Shown one piece after another: positions 23,272-33,749 of a stretch of 64,000 bases of DNA. The translations under genes and the position numbers were made by a program. The first letter of the stretch is position 1; each line of letters opens with the position of its first letter. Origin of the DNA: Siphonodentalium dalli. Its lineage: Eukaryota > Mollusca > Scaphopoda > Gadilida > Siphonodentaliidae. The stretch lies in the NCBI GenBank assembly GCA_032622095.1, contig CP136069.1, positions 203,158,690 to 203,222,689 on the forward strand, in the 5' to 3' direction. The notes below the pieces were generated by a model. The model saw only the letters and a list, made by a program, of their open reading frames with translations. It made no database searches and was not told the DNA's origin.

Positions 23272-23764
23272 TTAACCCTTTCAGTGCCAAGTCCGATTTT
23301 TGTATCAACCCATATACCCTGTGCCAATGAATTCTCTTATATATGCGAGTCGACCATAGGTCGCCTCGGATATATAAGAGAATGCATTGGCCTAACAATT
23401 TTTCATCATTTGTTATTATTTTTTACGATTTTTTACAATTTTAATTAATTTTTTTTATATTCTTTAACAGGCTTATTTTGTAGGTTTAGTGCCAGGGAAT
23501 CTTACGTTTTTCATGGGCATCAAAATTATTACTATGAATACTTGGTGATAGTTTTGAGTTATAACTTACCCCTAAGGTTTTATCCAGTGTGTTTTTAAAT
23601 TCGCTATAGCATGCTTAAGCATACCCAAAAACAATTCAACCCAAAAAAAATCTATAAAAAAAAAAAAAAAAAAAAAAAAAATATTTTTAAATTATTTTAG
23701 GGCCGATTTTACAGACCCATAAATTAGGGCCGATGAGATCGGCCCCTGGTACTGAAAGGGTTAA
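23272..23764 (+). mobile_element. Family C TTAA MITE carrying one hairpin cassette
   Basis: TTAA-CCCTTTCAGTGCCAAG at the left, TGGTACTGAAAGGG-TTAA at the right. The cassette, beginning 'ccctgtgccaatg', holds one 67-bp hairpin; the rest is different sequence with a 26-base A run. The end 'gatacaaaaatcggacttgg' also occurs at 13070 and 13180. Confidence 0.82.
23656..23681. repeat. Poly-A run
   Basis: About 26 consecutive A inside the family C MITE. Confidence 0.8.
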
Positions 23765-24398
23765 ATATGCTGTTCGGACAAATGCATACTGGTATATGAG
23801 AGAGAACTCCCTTCCCCTAGACCTATATAGGGAGAACTTGCATATTTTAGGGAGAAGATGTCTCCCTAATCACCCTCTAGGCTTGTTGCCTGACCTGATT
23901 TGTGTATCTGGCCAATTTTGTCAGTCTCACATCGCCACGTCACCCGATTTGAGGTAGCTTTTTGGGACGTTGACTGTTTTTAAGAACAAAGAATTCCAAT
24001 TCTGGCAAAATTTGACTTAAACCAGACGATGACCTCATGTTCTCAAAGGTGAGCCATTCTCCATATATCAAGAGTTCTTTTGAAGAATGCTTAATTGTTT
24101 CAGACAATACAAATGTTATTTCTAAATGGAATAAAATAGAACTTGGCCTGTGTCTCTACATGTACTCAAATGAGAACCACATGCTAATTTATCAAGAAAT
24201 TTTGTTGAATATTGCTCAAGATACTATTCGGAAAACATGAAAACAGCACTTTCTAAGTCGAAAAAGGGGCATAGCTCAGTCAAAAAATCATCAGACCGTG
24301 ACCAAATTCTAACTTGGCCTGCATCTTTTGAAATGTGAACCATGTACCAAATATCAAGACATGCTGTTGAATTTTGCTCAAATTACCATGCGGACAAC

Positions 24399-24555
24399 CA
24401 AGCCTTGAAATAGGGTGTCTGCCATTTGCAGAATGAGGTCGCCCAGAGGGTGAATTTGGTGATGCTAGCCCGCTATGCTATGCGGGGTAGCATCACTAAA
24501 TTCACCCTCTGGGGACCTCATTCTGCAAATGACAGACACCCTATTTCAAGGCTTG
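24399..24555. mobile_element. 157-bp palindromic hAT-type MITE (family H), complete
   Basis: Starts CAAGCCTTGAAATAG, ends CTATTTCAAGGCTTG, and is nearly one long hairpin. CGGACAAC is directly repeated outside (24391-24398, 24556-24563), an exact 8-bp duplication as made by hAT transposases. Confidence 0.88.
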
Positions 24556-24710
24556 CGGACAACACAAAACATTCTGGAAAAATTTTACTCAACAAGTTTC
24601 AAGAGATTCTTTTGGGGTCAATTAGGGATCATCGGATAACCTTTTCTGTATAATCACATCAATATCGCCTATTAAATATTTACAATAATAATACAATAAT
24701 ACAAAACATC

Positions 24711-24790
24711 AAGCCTGCAAATAGTGTGTCTGTCATTTGCAGAATGAGGTCCCCAGAGGGTGAAATTAGTGATGCTACCTATATCTATAT
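24711..24790. mobile_element. Half of a family H MITE
   Basis: 'aagcctgcaaatagtgtgtc' followed by 'tttgcagaatgaggtcccca', then unrelated sequence. The right arm is absent. Confidence 0.7.
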
Positions 24791-24984
24791 CTCCTAATTT
24801 GCAGAATATAAAATGAATAATTGAGGTGATTAATGAGTGAACATCACCAACTTCAACTGGGGAACTTCCGTCATAGTCTCCGTCATAGTCATCATCATAG
24901 TTTTTAAAAATGTGAACATTGGTGATTTCCAGTAATCGTTAGCGATGAGAGGATTACCTGAATAAAGAACCAGTCTAGAGGTTT

Positions 24985-25120
24985 CAAATTGGGAGAACTC
25001 ACTTCTCCCTGTTTGTTATTAGGGAGAAGTGGACTGTTATCAGGGAGAAGTAACAATGGCTGAAGTTCAATTTACACCATAACATCACCCTTCTATGATC
25101 CAATAAGTATTATACAAATA
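24985..25120. repeat. Unexpanded copy of the 52-bp satellite locus
   Basis: 'gtttcaaattggg', one 'gggagaagtggactgttatc' unit, 'gaagtaacaatggctga.gttcaattt', then one 40-bp unit ('aacatcacccttctatgatc'). The order is the same as across 21340-23100, but each tandem unit is single. Confidence 0.85.
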
Positions 25121-25142
25121 TCAACATGAATTGATTCACCTA

Positions 25143-25839
25143 CCATAATGCTTAAATAATCGAATCCTTAACCAAAGCAGAATTATGGGTAACTCTTCAG
25201 GATTTAGTCGGAAATATGGCTTGTTGCCATTCATCCATCGGAAAGCTCTCACCGAGACCTTTCCGATGAATGGCAACAAGCCATATTTCCGACTAAATCC
25301 TGAAAAGTTACGCATAATTCTGCTTTGGTTAACCCTTTAACCAACAGAACGGCCCTGTGCCAATGCATTCTCTTATATATGCGAGTCGACCATAGGTCGC
25401 CTCGCATATATAAGAGAATGCATTGGCTTAACATATATTAAAAATGATAAAATTGTCAAAGAATGTAGAAAAATATTATAAAAATTGTTTAAAAATATAA
25501 GAAAAAATTATAAAATTGTTAAAGAATGTAAGAAAAAATGGTAAAAAGTGTTAAAAAAAGAATTTTATTAGGCCAATGCATTCTCTTATATATGCGAGGC
25601 GACCTATGGTCGACTCGCATATACACATGTATAAGAGAATGCATTGGCACAGGGCATAACTGTAACAATCACAATGTGGTCAATGAACCGGTTCCAATGA
25701 TATCCATATTTGTATGGTGTTATTGAGACAGACCGAAGACATTTTAGGCTGTTGATGCTTTATTTGGGCCTTTTGGCCGTTTTTGGCCGTTTTGTTGGGT
25801 AAAGGGTTAAGGATTCGATTATTTAGAGCATTGCTGTAC
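25143..25839. mobile_element. Palindromic MITE family G, split by a family A insertion
   Basis: The left and right arms flank a family A element at 25329-25810. The intact sequence ('ggTTAAggattcg') is found at 26086-26098. The arms mirror each other around 'gccattcatccatcggaaag'. Confidence 0.8.
25329..25810 (-). mobile_element. Family A double-hairpin MITE (reverse orientation), nested
   Basis: Has TTAA at both ends. One end reads CCCTTTAACC rather than CCCTTTACCC. The spacer is longer than usual through an internal duplication of 'aaatgataaaattgt'-type sequence, and the second hairpin has an 8-base insert ('cacatgta'). Confidence 0.88.
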
Positions 25840-26372
25840 ATTATCTTTTATTGAAACCACAATGCATTAAATTTTGTCACAAAAGACTGCTAACGAATTA
25901 CAGTAATGCTCTAATTAATCGACTCCTTAACCACAGCAGAATTATGGGTAACTCTTCAGGATTTAGTCGGAAATATGGCTTGTTGCCATTCATCCATCGG
26001 AAAGCTCTCACCGAGACCTTTCCGATGAATGGCAACAAGCCATATTTCCGACTAAATCCTGAAAAGTTACCCATAATTCTGCTTTGGTTAAGGATTCGAT
26101 TATTTAGAGCATTGCTGTACATTATCTTTTATTGAAACCACAATGCATTAAATTTTGTCACAAAAGACTGCTAACGAATTACAGTAATGCTCTAATTAAT
26201 CGACTCCTTAACCACAGCAGAATTATGGGTAATTTTTCAGGATTTAGTCGGAAATATGGCTTGTTGTCATTCATCGGAAAGCTCTCAGCGAGAACTTTCC
26301 GATGAATGGCAACAAGCCATATTTCCGACTAAATCCTGAAAAATTACCCATAGTTCTGCTGCTGTTAGGGAG
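25811..26372. repeat. 281-bp tandem duplication
   Basis: Sequence from 25811 ('ggattcgattatttagagc') recurs from 26092, including 'acaatgcattaaattttgtc' and the left arm of palindrome G. Two copies, very similar. Confidence 0.85.
25901..26118. mobile_element. Palindromic MITE family G, complete
   Basis: About 218 bp that folds on itself: 'gactaaatcctgaaaag' and 'cttcaggatttagtc' arms, ends ACAGTAATGCTC / GAGCATTGCTGT. Confidence 0.85.
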
Positions 26373-26395
26373 TCAATTACTAAGGGCATTACTGT
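26181..26395. mobile_element. Palindromic MITE family G, complete
   Basis: Same arms as 25901-26118, with ends ACAGTAATGC and GCATTACTGT flanked by TA-like bases. The centre has 'gctctcagcgagaac'. Confidence 0.85.
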
Positions 26396-26400
26396 ACCTA

Positions 26401-26800
26401 TTAACCCTTTACCCAACAGAACGGCCCTGTGCCAATGCATTCTCTTATATATGCGAGTCGACCATAGGTCGCCTCGCATATATAAGAGAATGCATTGGCT
26501 TAACACATTAAAAATTATAAAATTGTTAAAGAATGTAAGAAAAAATGGTAAAAAGTGTTAAAAAAAGATTTTTTTTAGGCCAATGCATTCTCTTATATAT
26601 GCGAGGCGACCTATGGTCGACTCGCATATATAAGAGAATGCATTGGCACAGGGCATAACTGTAACTATCACAATGTGGTCAAGGAGCCGGTTCCAATGAT
26701 ATCCATATTTGTATGGTTCTATTGAGACATACCGAAGATATTTTAGGCTGTTGAAGCTTTATTTGGCCGGTTTTGGCCGGTTTGTTGGGTAAAGGGTTAA
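26401..26800 (-). mobile_element. Family A double-hairpin MITE (reverse orientation), complete
   Basis: Perfect TTAA-CCCTTTACCCAACA ends and both hairpins intact. Its right TTAA is directly followed by the left end of a family B element. Confidence 0.92.
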
Positions 26801-26990
26801 CCCTTCTATGACTGGGGCTTCCTGAAATTTCTCGAAAACCATGTGCCAATGCGTAGGGAGCCTCACATATATAAGAGAATACATGGCCTAACAATATTTA
26901 CATTGATCTTGTAAGTCTATGCATTCTCTTATATATGCAAGGCTCCCTATGGGAGACTCTCATATATATAGAGGATCTCTAATGAGTCGC
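26797..26990. mobile_element. Family B hairpin MITE, degenerate
   Basis: TTAA-CCCTTCTATGACTGGGGCTTCC, then two decayed hairpins ('agggagcctcacatatataagag', 'aggctccctatgggagac'). The right end is lost. It shares its TTAA with the family A copy on its left. Confidence 0.7.
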
Positions 26991-27134
26991 AATACTAAAC
27001 AAAATTTATTAACCGAGTGCAATTAATTTAGTGGATGAGGTTAATACATTTTGTATATAATTGCGATGAATTTGAGATCCTTTTTATCACATAATCACAT
27101 TTTAGCAAGGAAAAACAATCTCGAAAGAATGGGG

Positions 27135-27565
27135 TTAAAGGCCCACTTAATTTTCGAGTCTCTGATTATTTTTTTATAGTGACTTGATATACGATTTTAA
27201 TAACAATCTAAGCCATAGAACATGATTAAAATACTATAATTCATCACTATTTGAAACATCTGTTTGTCAGAAGATGCCCACAGAGAAATAGAAAACTGCT
27301 GAAGACTTCCCCCCCTCTTGCATCCAGAATGCAACAGAATTCAAACTTTTTTAATGAAAGGTGTAAAGATAGAGTTCTTCATCCTGCATTGGAAATAATA
27401 CTGATTTTTACTTCAATCTTGATGACAAAACTCAACAAAAACAACATGTCCACAGTTTATCACACCGGATAAGTTGATAATACAATGTCTTTCAAATGGT
27501 ATATAATATGACATATATTTTATATAAAGTAATCTGGAAGGTTCGAAAATTAAGTGGGCCTTTAA
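27135..27565. mobile_element. TTAA element, family I (431 bp), complete
   Basis: TTAA-AGGCCCACTTAATTTTCGA and its inverse end at TTAA. A non-coding MITE; a second, disrupted copy is at 42603-43517. Confidence 0.85.
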
Positions 27566-28305
27566 AAAAAATTAATATTGATTTCATTATCACTTCCAAA
27601 GAGGAAGTAAAGACATCTTCAAGAAAAAATATAGTTCCATTTTAAATGTGTCTTTTCATGTTAACAAAATTGTTCAACTGCCCTTATCACCCATATTTAT
27701 CTCACAGTCAACACTAAATAACCCAACACAAATTGAATATCATAATTATAATCTAATTAACATAACAATAAAGTTCCGACATTGACATCGGCCATTGCGC
27801 TTAGCTCTTACGTCACTGTGCGTGACAATATTACACGTGTGTCTTACCAAAACAATATGAGACCGGTTTTAGGGGCTAATTATGTGATAAAAGAGAATTC
27901 ACTGGCACATGATCTCTAATGCTGCTCCAGCACAGCTCCCATCATGAAAGGGTTAACAGATTAGGGTTTCATGGAGATCTGATGATAATTTGATAGGTGA
28001 TTGCTGACTATAAGCTTGAAACTTTTTGGCCAAAAAATAATAAAATATAAATTTTCTTTGACCATATTCCAAATAATTGGCCTTTAGCCAATTTGACCAG
28101 TGACAGTGTGGCCCCTGAACAGTATGCATATTTAAAAACAGCATATTTTAACTGTATTTACTGATTAAAATGGTGTACCTACTAATTATAAATTATACAT
28201 ATATTTATTATAAATGCACTATTGTACTGCATAATTCAGAGATTACATTGATTTTCAGCCTTTATTACTTATCGGTGATAACAGTCAATTGCACACTAAT
28301 AATCT
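27566..28305. other. Intron; family B fragment near 27885-27957 only
   Basis: Apart from a family B right end ('agagaattcactggcac' ... 'catgaaagggttaa') I see no recognised feature. Confidence 0.5.
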
Positions 28306-28310
28306 AATAG

Positions 28311-28485
28311 GGATAAGTGACCTCTCCCGATACGTGACCTCTCCCGATAAGTGACCTCTCCCGATAAGTGACCTCTCCCGATAAGTGACCTCTCCCGATA
28401 CGTGACCTCTCCCGATAAGTGACCTCTCCCGATAAGTGACCTCTCCCGATAAGTGACCTCTCCCGATACGTGACCTCTCCCAATT
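28311..28485. repeat. 17-bp minisatellite, about ten copies
   Basis: The unit is 'gataagtgacctctccc' with an alternate 'gatacgtgacc' at roughly every third or fourth position. Because 17 is not a multiple of three, the - strand frame at 28285-28494 passes through all three phases and is not a gene. Confidence 0.93.
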
Positions 28486-28619
28486 TGAATTCATCTACGC
28501 TGGCCCCTGTCCTTCAACACTTGTATCATCTATACTATGCTTATCTTACCTGAACATCCCTCCAGTTGAATAATGAGACCACTACAATGGATACTTGTAT
28601 AAGTGAATGGGAGAATCGG

Positions 28620-28848
28620 CATTGAAGATCCTATTGCCAGTGCATTCTCTTATAAATGTTAGTCTCCCATAGGGAGCCTCACATATATACGAGAATGCAC
28701 TGACTTACAAGGTCAATGTAAATATTGTTAGGCCAATGTATTCTCTTATATATGTGAGGCGCCATGTGGGTGACTCTTATATATAAGAGAATGCGCTGCC
28801 ACAGAGTTCTGGCAAAGTTTCAGGAAGCTGCAATCATTGACGGGTTAA
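28620..28848. mobile_element. Family B hairpin MITE
   Basis: Two diverged hairpins ('ccagtgcattctcttata', 'gagaatgcgctgccac') and right end ...TTGACGGGTTAA. It shares the TTAA at 28845-28848 with the next element. Confidence 0.7.
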
Positions 28849-29214
28849 ATCTTTACCCAACAAACCGGCTAAAACCGGCCAAATAAAGCTTCAACAGCCT
28901 AAAATATCTTCGGTCTGTCTCAATAGAACCATACAAATATGGATTTCATTGGAACCGGCTCTTTGACCACATTGTGATAGTTACAGTTATGCCCTGTGCC
29001 AATGCATTCTCTTATATATGCGAGAATGCGTTGGCCTAAACAAAATCTTTTTTTAACACTTTTTACCATTTTTTCTTACATTCTTTAACAATTTTTATAA
29101 TTTTTAATGTGTTAAGCCAATGCATTCTCTTATATATGCGAGGCGACCTATGGTCGACTCGCATATATAAGAGAATGCATTGGCACAGGACCCTTCTGTT
29201 GGGTAAAGGGTTAA
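28845..29214 (+). mobile_element. Family A MITE abutting the GPCR stop codon
   Basis: The left end is slightly changed (TTAA-ATCTTTACCCAACA), the first hairpin has lost about 37 bp of its middle, and the second is intact. The right TTAA (29211-29214) contains, on the - strand, the TAA stop of the GPCR. Confidence 0.9.
29103..29108 (-). promoter_or_regulatory. Possible poly(A) signal for the GPCR, supplied by a MITE
   Basis: On the - strand this reads ATTAAA, the commonest variant of the poly(A) hexamer, about 100 nt after the GPCR stop codon. It lies inside the MITE's spacer between the two hairpins and is present in other copies too. Its use is inferred. Confidence 0.3.
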
Positions 29215-30290
29215 GATGACTTGAAGCATCTGAGAAAGGCTCTTGTCATACCTTGTTTGAAATGTTTGACTGTCAGTGCATAGACAATTGGGTTGATTGA
29301 AGAGTTGGTCAACCAAAGATTGCCTAGAAGAATCCTATAATGCTGACTAATTAAAGCTTCATCATCAATAATAAGGTATATCTCATATGGTAGCAAGGTA
29401 ACTGTTAACAGAACAAATAAAATCACAATAGTTTTAAGTTTTCCTCCTTCACGTCTCCTTGCAGCTGGTAAATATTCTGATGGAACATTCTCATCCGGAG
29501 CATTCTTTCTAGTGCATTCTTCATTTTGAACCTGTTCAGTAACTGTTGAACACGTAGCTGCATTCCTGACATTAATGAGTTGAATTCTTGGTTTTATGGA
29601 TACCTGAATCTGCTGCTGCTTTATTTTTTTTATAAGAAATAGAAATATGGGTGCTGCTATACAATATATTATTAGAAGAAATACAGCTGCAAAGTAGGGC
29701 CCTCTTCCTTCAGGCTTGTATATTCTGAAAGGCGAGCATGTATTTGGTGAAACAAAATCTTCACTTCTCATCCATAGTATGGGTGGTATACTGAAAACTG
29801 CGAATGAAAACACCCATATAGCGGCGCTATAAATTAGATTCCTCTTCAATGTAAATAACTGCTTGAATTTGTGAGGTTTCATTATAGCAGCGATTCGCTC
29901 TATGCATATTAATATAATGTGAATTGTTGATGCAGATAATGCAGTAAATAAGAAGTGTATAAGTGCTGAGCATACCATGGGTTTTCGGAATAAATCTGGA
30001 TGAGTGAATAATAAAGGCGATATCATAGTTGCTAATCCAACGCCCATGTCACTGAAAGCAAGGCTAGTGACTACCAACAAATGAGGATTTCTGCGAAGAA
30101 CTTTGTTCATCAACACCACAGCCACAACGAATAGATTGAAAATGATTGTCCATGCTGCAATAACTTCCATTATAATTAACACGACTAATGGAACTTCAAG
30201 CAGATCAGTTTGGGTCTCTTCCAAAATAGAGTTGCTGTTCCTCGCTATAACATTCCAGTTTGTGTTGAGTGAAATGTTGGTGTCATCCAT
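29211..30290 (-). CDS. Class A (rhodopsin-like) G-protein-coupled receptor, orphan, intronless
   Basis: The 359-residue protein has seven hydrophobic segments, near residues 33-61, 70-93, 105-130, 150-172, 199-222, 285-308 and 316-340. Class A landmarks are visible: N52 in TM1, D81 in LAFSD, C107 and C185 for the TM3-ECL2 disulfide, E131-R132-I133 in place of DRY, P214 in TM5, TLLP (P301) in place of CWxP, and NPIVY at 333-337. It has a 60-residue basic third loop, a short helix 8 with C355 as a possible palmitoylation site, and an NIS glycosylation sequon at N5. Position 3.32 is Leu114, not Asp, so an aminergic ligand is unlikely; the ligand is unknown. It has no introns and lies antisense in the large TTC39C intron. 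Its TAA stop coincides with the TTAA flank of a MITE, which would form its 3' UTR. It may be a functional gene or a retrocopy. Confidence 0.9.
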   Translation of the reverse strand: MDDTNISLNTNWNVIARNSNSILEETQTDLLEVPLVVLIIMEVIAAWTIIFNLFVVAVVLMNKVLRRNPHLLVVTSLAFSDMGVGLATMISPLLFTHPDLFRKPMVCSALIHFLFTALSASTIHIILICIERIAAIMKPHKFKQLFTLKRNLIYSAAIWVFSFAVFSIPPILWMRSEDFVSPNTCSPFRIYKPEGRGPYFAAVFLLIIYCIAAPIFLFLIKKIKQQQIQVSIKPRIQLINVRNAATCSTVTEQVQNEECTRKNAPDENVPSEYLPAARRREGGKLKTIVILFVLLTVTLLPYEIYLIIDDEALISQHYRILLGNLWLTNSSINPIVYALTVKHFKQGMTRAFLRCFKSS

Positions 30291-30309
30291 ATTGGAATTC
30301 CTTCAATGA

Positions 30310-30949
30310 AATTTGCATCCGGCTGTTATCCGCTTTCTATATATTAATGTTATAATAATGCTATTGACTTCATGACATGACTAAAATTTGTCAGAACTTT
30401 GAAACTTTTTATCAAAAATGATGAACCACAAGCATTGAAATTGTCCAAACATCCACTGTCTAGCATTTTTCACGAATAAAAATTACTTTAACCTAATTGA
30501 ACATGTGAGCCATACTGCATGCTTAAACTGGTTACTTGACCAGTGGGGACCACCCTTGTCATAGCGCTGTGGCTCATAATATGTACGAACTGCTCTGAGT
30601 TGAACATTTAAATATCAGGAAATTATAGGACACATGAAGTTGATTATCTGGTTTTGAATTTGTAATGCGTTTCTCCTAAGGCGAGCGAATGTGCTATCAA
30701 TGGTGCCCGTCATTATAAAACACCAAAGCCAAATTCCGGACAAACTCTGCGCACTGTTTACTGGCTTGTTTATATCGTTATCAGCTTACAGTGGTGAAGA
30801 TATTTTCCCGCCATCATGTTTGTCACATGTCAGGGGCAATACAGAGCATTCCTTATAAGCTTAGCAGATATGTTGGAACATTGGTACTCATATGTTCACA
30901 TGACCAAGGGAATGTCATGGGATAGGTTTCTTTGACCTCAGATGACTAC
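30310..30949. other. Upstream flank of the GPCR
   Basis: Unique-looking AT-rich sequence that should contain the receptor's promoter. I cannot point to a convincing core promoter element. Confidence 0.4.
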
Positions 30950-31338
30950 TTAACCCTTTACCCAACAAACCGGCCAAAACCGGCCAAGTAAAGCTTCAAC
31001 AGCCTAAAATATCTTCGGTCTGTCTCAATAGAACCATACAAATATGGATATCATTGGAACCGGCTCCTTGACCACATTGTGATAGTTACAGTTATGCCCT
31101 GTGCCAATGCATTCTCTTATATATGCGAGTCGACCATAGGTCGCCTCGCATATATAAGAGAATGCATTGGCCTAAAAAAAAAACTTTTTACCATTTTTTC
31201 TTACATTCTTTAACAATTTTATAATTTTTAATGTGTTAAGCCAATGCATTCTCTTATATATGCGAGGCGACCTATGGTCGACTCGCATATATAAGAGAAT
31301 GCATTGGCACAGGGCCGTTCTGTTGGGTAAAGGGTTAA
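30950..31338 (+). mobile_element. Family A double-hairpin MITE, complete
   Basis: TTAA at both ends, both hairpins perfect, spacer shortened by about 10 bp. Confidence 0.92.
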
Positions 31339-31440
31339 AAGGGGACTAATAAATTACATGGTAAATAAAGAGCCTTTATCATATGCTGAACAATTGGTGC
31401 ACAGAGGTAACATGAATAGGTATTGTTGACCTCAAATGGC

Positions 31441-31911
31441 TTAAAGGTACTCAATCCAATCAGGCCCTCATAAATTACTATTTATTTGGCTTCGGGGATA
31501 AAAAATAATTGATTCGAGTCGAGGAACCTACCCATCAACGCTCAGAGTGATCAGATAAAAAAATTTTTTTTTAAGTTTTGTTATTTCTATTGTTTCTGGA
31601 TCAGAAAAACGCTGTCAAAAGGATGGTCTCAGTCAAAATTGCTTTATTAATACACTTGATTTTAGAGTTATCCATCCTCATCTGTTTGAATAAGTGTTTC
31701 TGGTGAAATTATTAGTACACATCTCGAGAAAATTACAAATTTAGGGGCAATTATTAGTACACATCTCGAGAAAATTACAAACTTCAAAAATCAATATCTG
31801 ATCATTCTGAGCTTTGATGGATTGGTTCCTCGAATCGAATCAAATATTTTTTACCCCTGAAGCCAAAGAAATAGTAATTTAGGGGTGCTTAATCGGACTG
31901 AGTACCTTTAA
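31441..31911. mobile_element. Family E TTAA element, uninterrupted
   Basis: TTAA-AGGTACTCAATCC at the left, GGACTGAGTACCT-TTAA at the right. It contains 'gaggaacctacccatcaacg' and its inverse. Its 'gtgcTTAATCGG' is the empty version of the site used at 14109. Confidence 0.8.
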
Positions 31912-32317
31912 AGATGCACTAATAATTAGCAATAAAGAACATTTATTATCAGCTTAAAAGATAGATGGTAACTTTATCCTGAGAGTGTCATGCAATAGGC
32001 GCTATTTAACTCAGGTGATTAATAATTATTTTAAATGACTTGAAGGGTCACTAATAATTTATTCTGCACACGATTTTCTTGCATGTCATGTTTGTCACCC
32101 GTCATTTTTGACGGGCAATCCCCTTGTACCAATATATACATTGTGTAGAAGTTAACCCATTCTATACTCAATACTCGTTGGTGAGTAGTTATCCCTTAGG
32201 AAATGTTGAGATAAAAAGTTCAACAAACGAGCCCAAATCATTACGCCCAGTACATACCAGATTCTTTCCTGTTTGTAAACACTGACACGCGCTCTTTAAA
32301 GACGCAAAATCCAAATT

Positions 32318-33422
32318 TGCGCTCCCAAATTACTAATTATTTGGCTTGGGGGGGGGGGGGGGTAAAATTTAGTTGATTCAAGTCCAGGAACCCACCCATC
32401 AAAGCTCAGAGTGATCAAATATCGATTTTTAAAATGTCTTATTTCCAGAGATATGTCATTTTTGATGGCCTGGCAAATATTCTTCAAGCCGATGGTCTTG
32501 GATCAAATTGCAGATGAAGATGGATAACTCTAAAATCAAGTGGCTTTGGGTTGTTAGATATTTGACAACCAAAATGTTGATAAATATGTCACGTCACTGG
32601 GCAGATTTTGTGTATAAATCTATTCTCAAAATTGTATCTACTATTTTTACTATATTCTCTCTATTTCCAAAGCTTTCAATATCCATTTCACTTGATGCAA
32701 TAACAAGTCATGACAGGCTAATATTATTGCATAATAGTTCATTATCGTAATCTTGTTATTAATATAAACTACAACATATTTCTGAAACCCAAAGCTGTCA
32801 TGACTTGGGGCTAATAAATCTCTTTCTAAATCTCTTTCTCGTGCTGGCCAGGTCATTTAAATCCTAATCTTTATTATTCATAACGTAACACCTGCCTTCT
32901 TAATTACCTGTGTATTGTTCTTCTATTGACCAGCCGCATAAATATATGCCCCAAAGCTACTTCTGTCAAGCTCATTTCTTTTGTTAAATATGTCCTTTAT
33001 TTTCTCATTACCTTATTATGTGTATATAAACCAGATTTCATTAGTAACTAAAGGAGGAAGGAAGGAAGGAGAACAATTCAAGTCTTATTGCTTATTATAT
33101 TATATTATTTTATACGGGATCCAACATTTGTTTCTACTATTGATTGTTATTATCATAATCCGCTTGATCTACTCTGAGTGAATAATAAATATATGAACAT
33201 ATCTAAGTTTTCTACTACGACTGATCTACCAGCACCATATGTGAGCTAATCCCCCCATCACAGAATTACGGTCTGTTATAAATAACATGCTTTGGGCAAT
33301 TCTATACGATAGTTGACTGTGGTTAGCATTATTTTTTTGGGGAAATTAATTGATTCTGATAACTGAAGCGGCATTTAACAATTTTTTGGGGACCATCGAA
33401 TCGGTTTGTGTACTTTTAATTA
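32318..33422. mobile_element. Degenerate family E-like element
   Basis: The left part has 'attatttggctt', a G run (32348-32362) and 'cacccatcaaagctcagagtg'; the right part has 'ctgataactgaagcggcattt' and 'gaccatcgaatcgg'. The middle is unrelated AT-rich DNA, so it is probably an old copy with inserted sequence. Confidence 0.5.
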
Positions 33423-33566
33423 AATTGAGTTAATAATAAGTAAGAATTAATTTAGCAACTTTGAGAATTAATAATGCGCATATAATCAAAAGAATAACTA
33501 ATGTTTGAATACCTGAAACATCTCATTCATGTCTGGAAAGAAATACTAGTATTGATTTTTGACAAG

Positions 33567-33746
33567 CAAGCCTTGAAATAGTGTGCCTGTCATTTGCAGA
33601 ATGAGGTTCCCAGAGGGTGAACTTAGTGATGCTACCCCACATAGCACCTCAGCAGAATGAAGTTCCCAGAGGATGAATTTGGTGATGCTAGTCGACTATG
33701 TTGGAACCTCATTCTGCAAATGACAGACAGACTATTTCAAAGCTTG
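33567..33746. mobile_element. 180-bp palindromic hAT-type MITE (family H)
   Basis: CAAGCCTTGAAATAG... to ...TTTCAAAGCTTG, with flanks TTGACAAG / TTGACATG (7 of 8 match). It overlaps and explains the open frame starting at 33657. Confidence 0.8.
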
Positions 33747-33749
33747 TTG

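Noticed and set aside
28285-28494. Small protein with RERSLIGRGH repeats
   Set aside because: A 17-bp minisatellite read through three phases.
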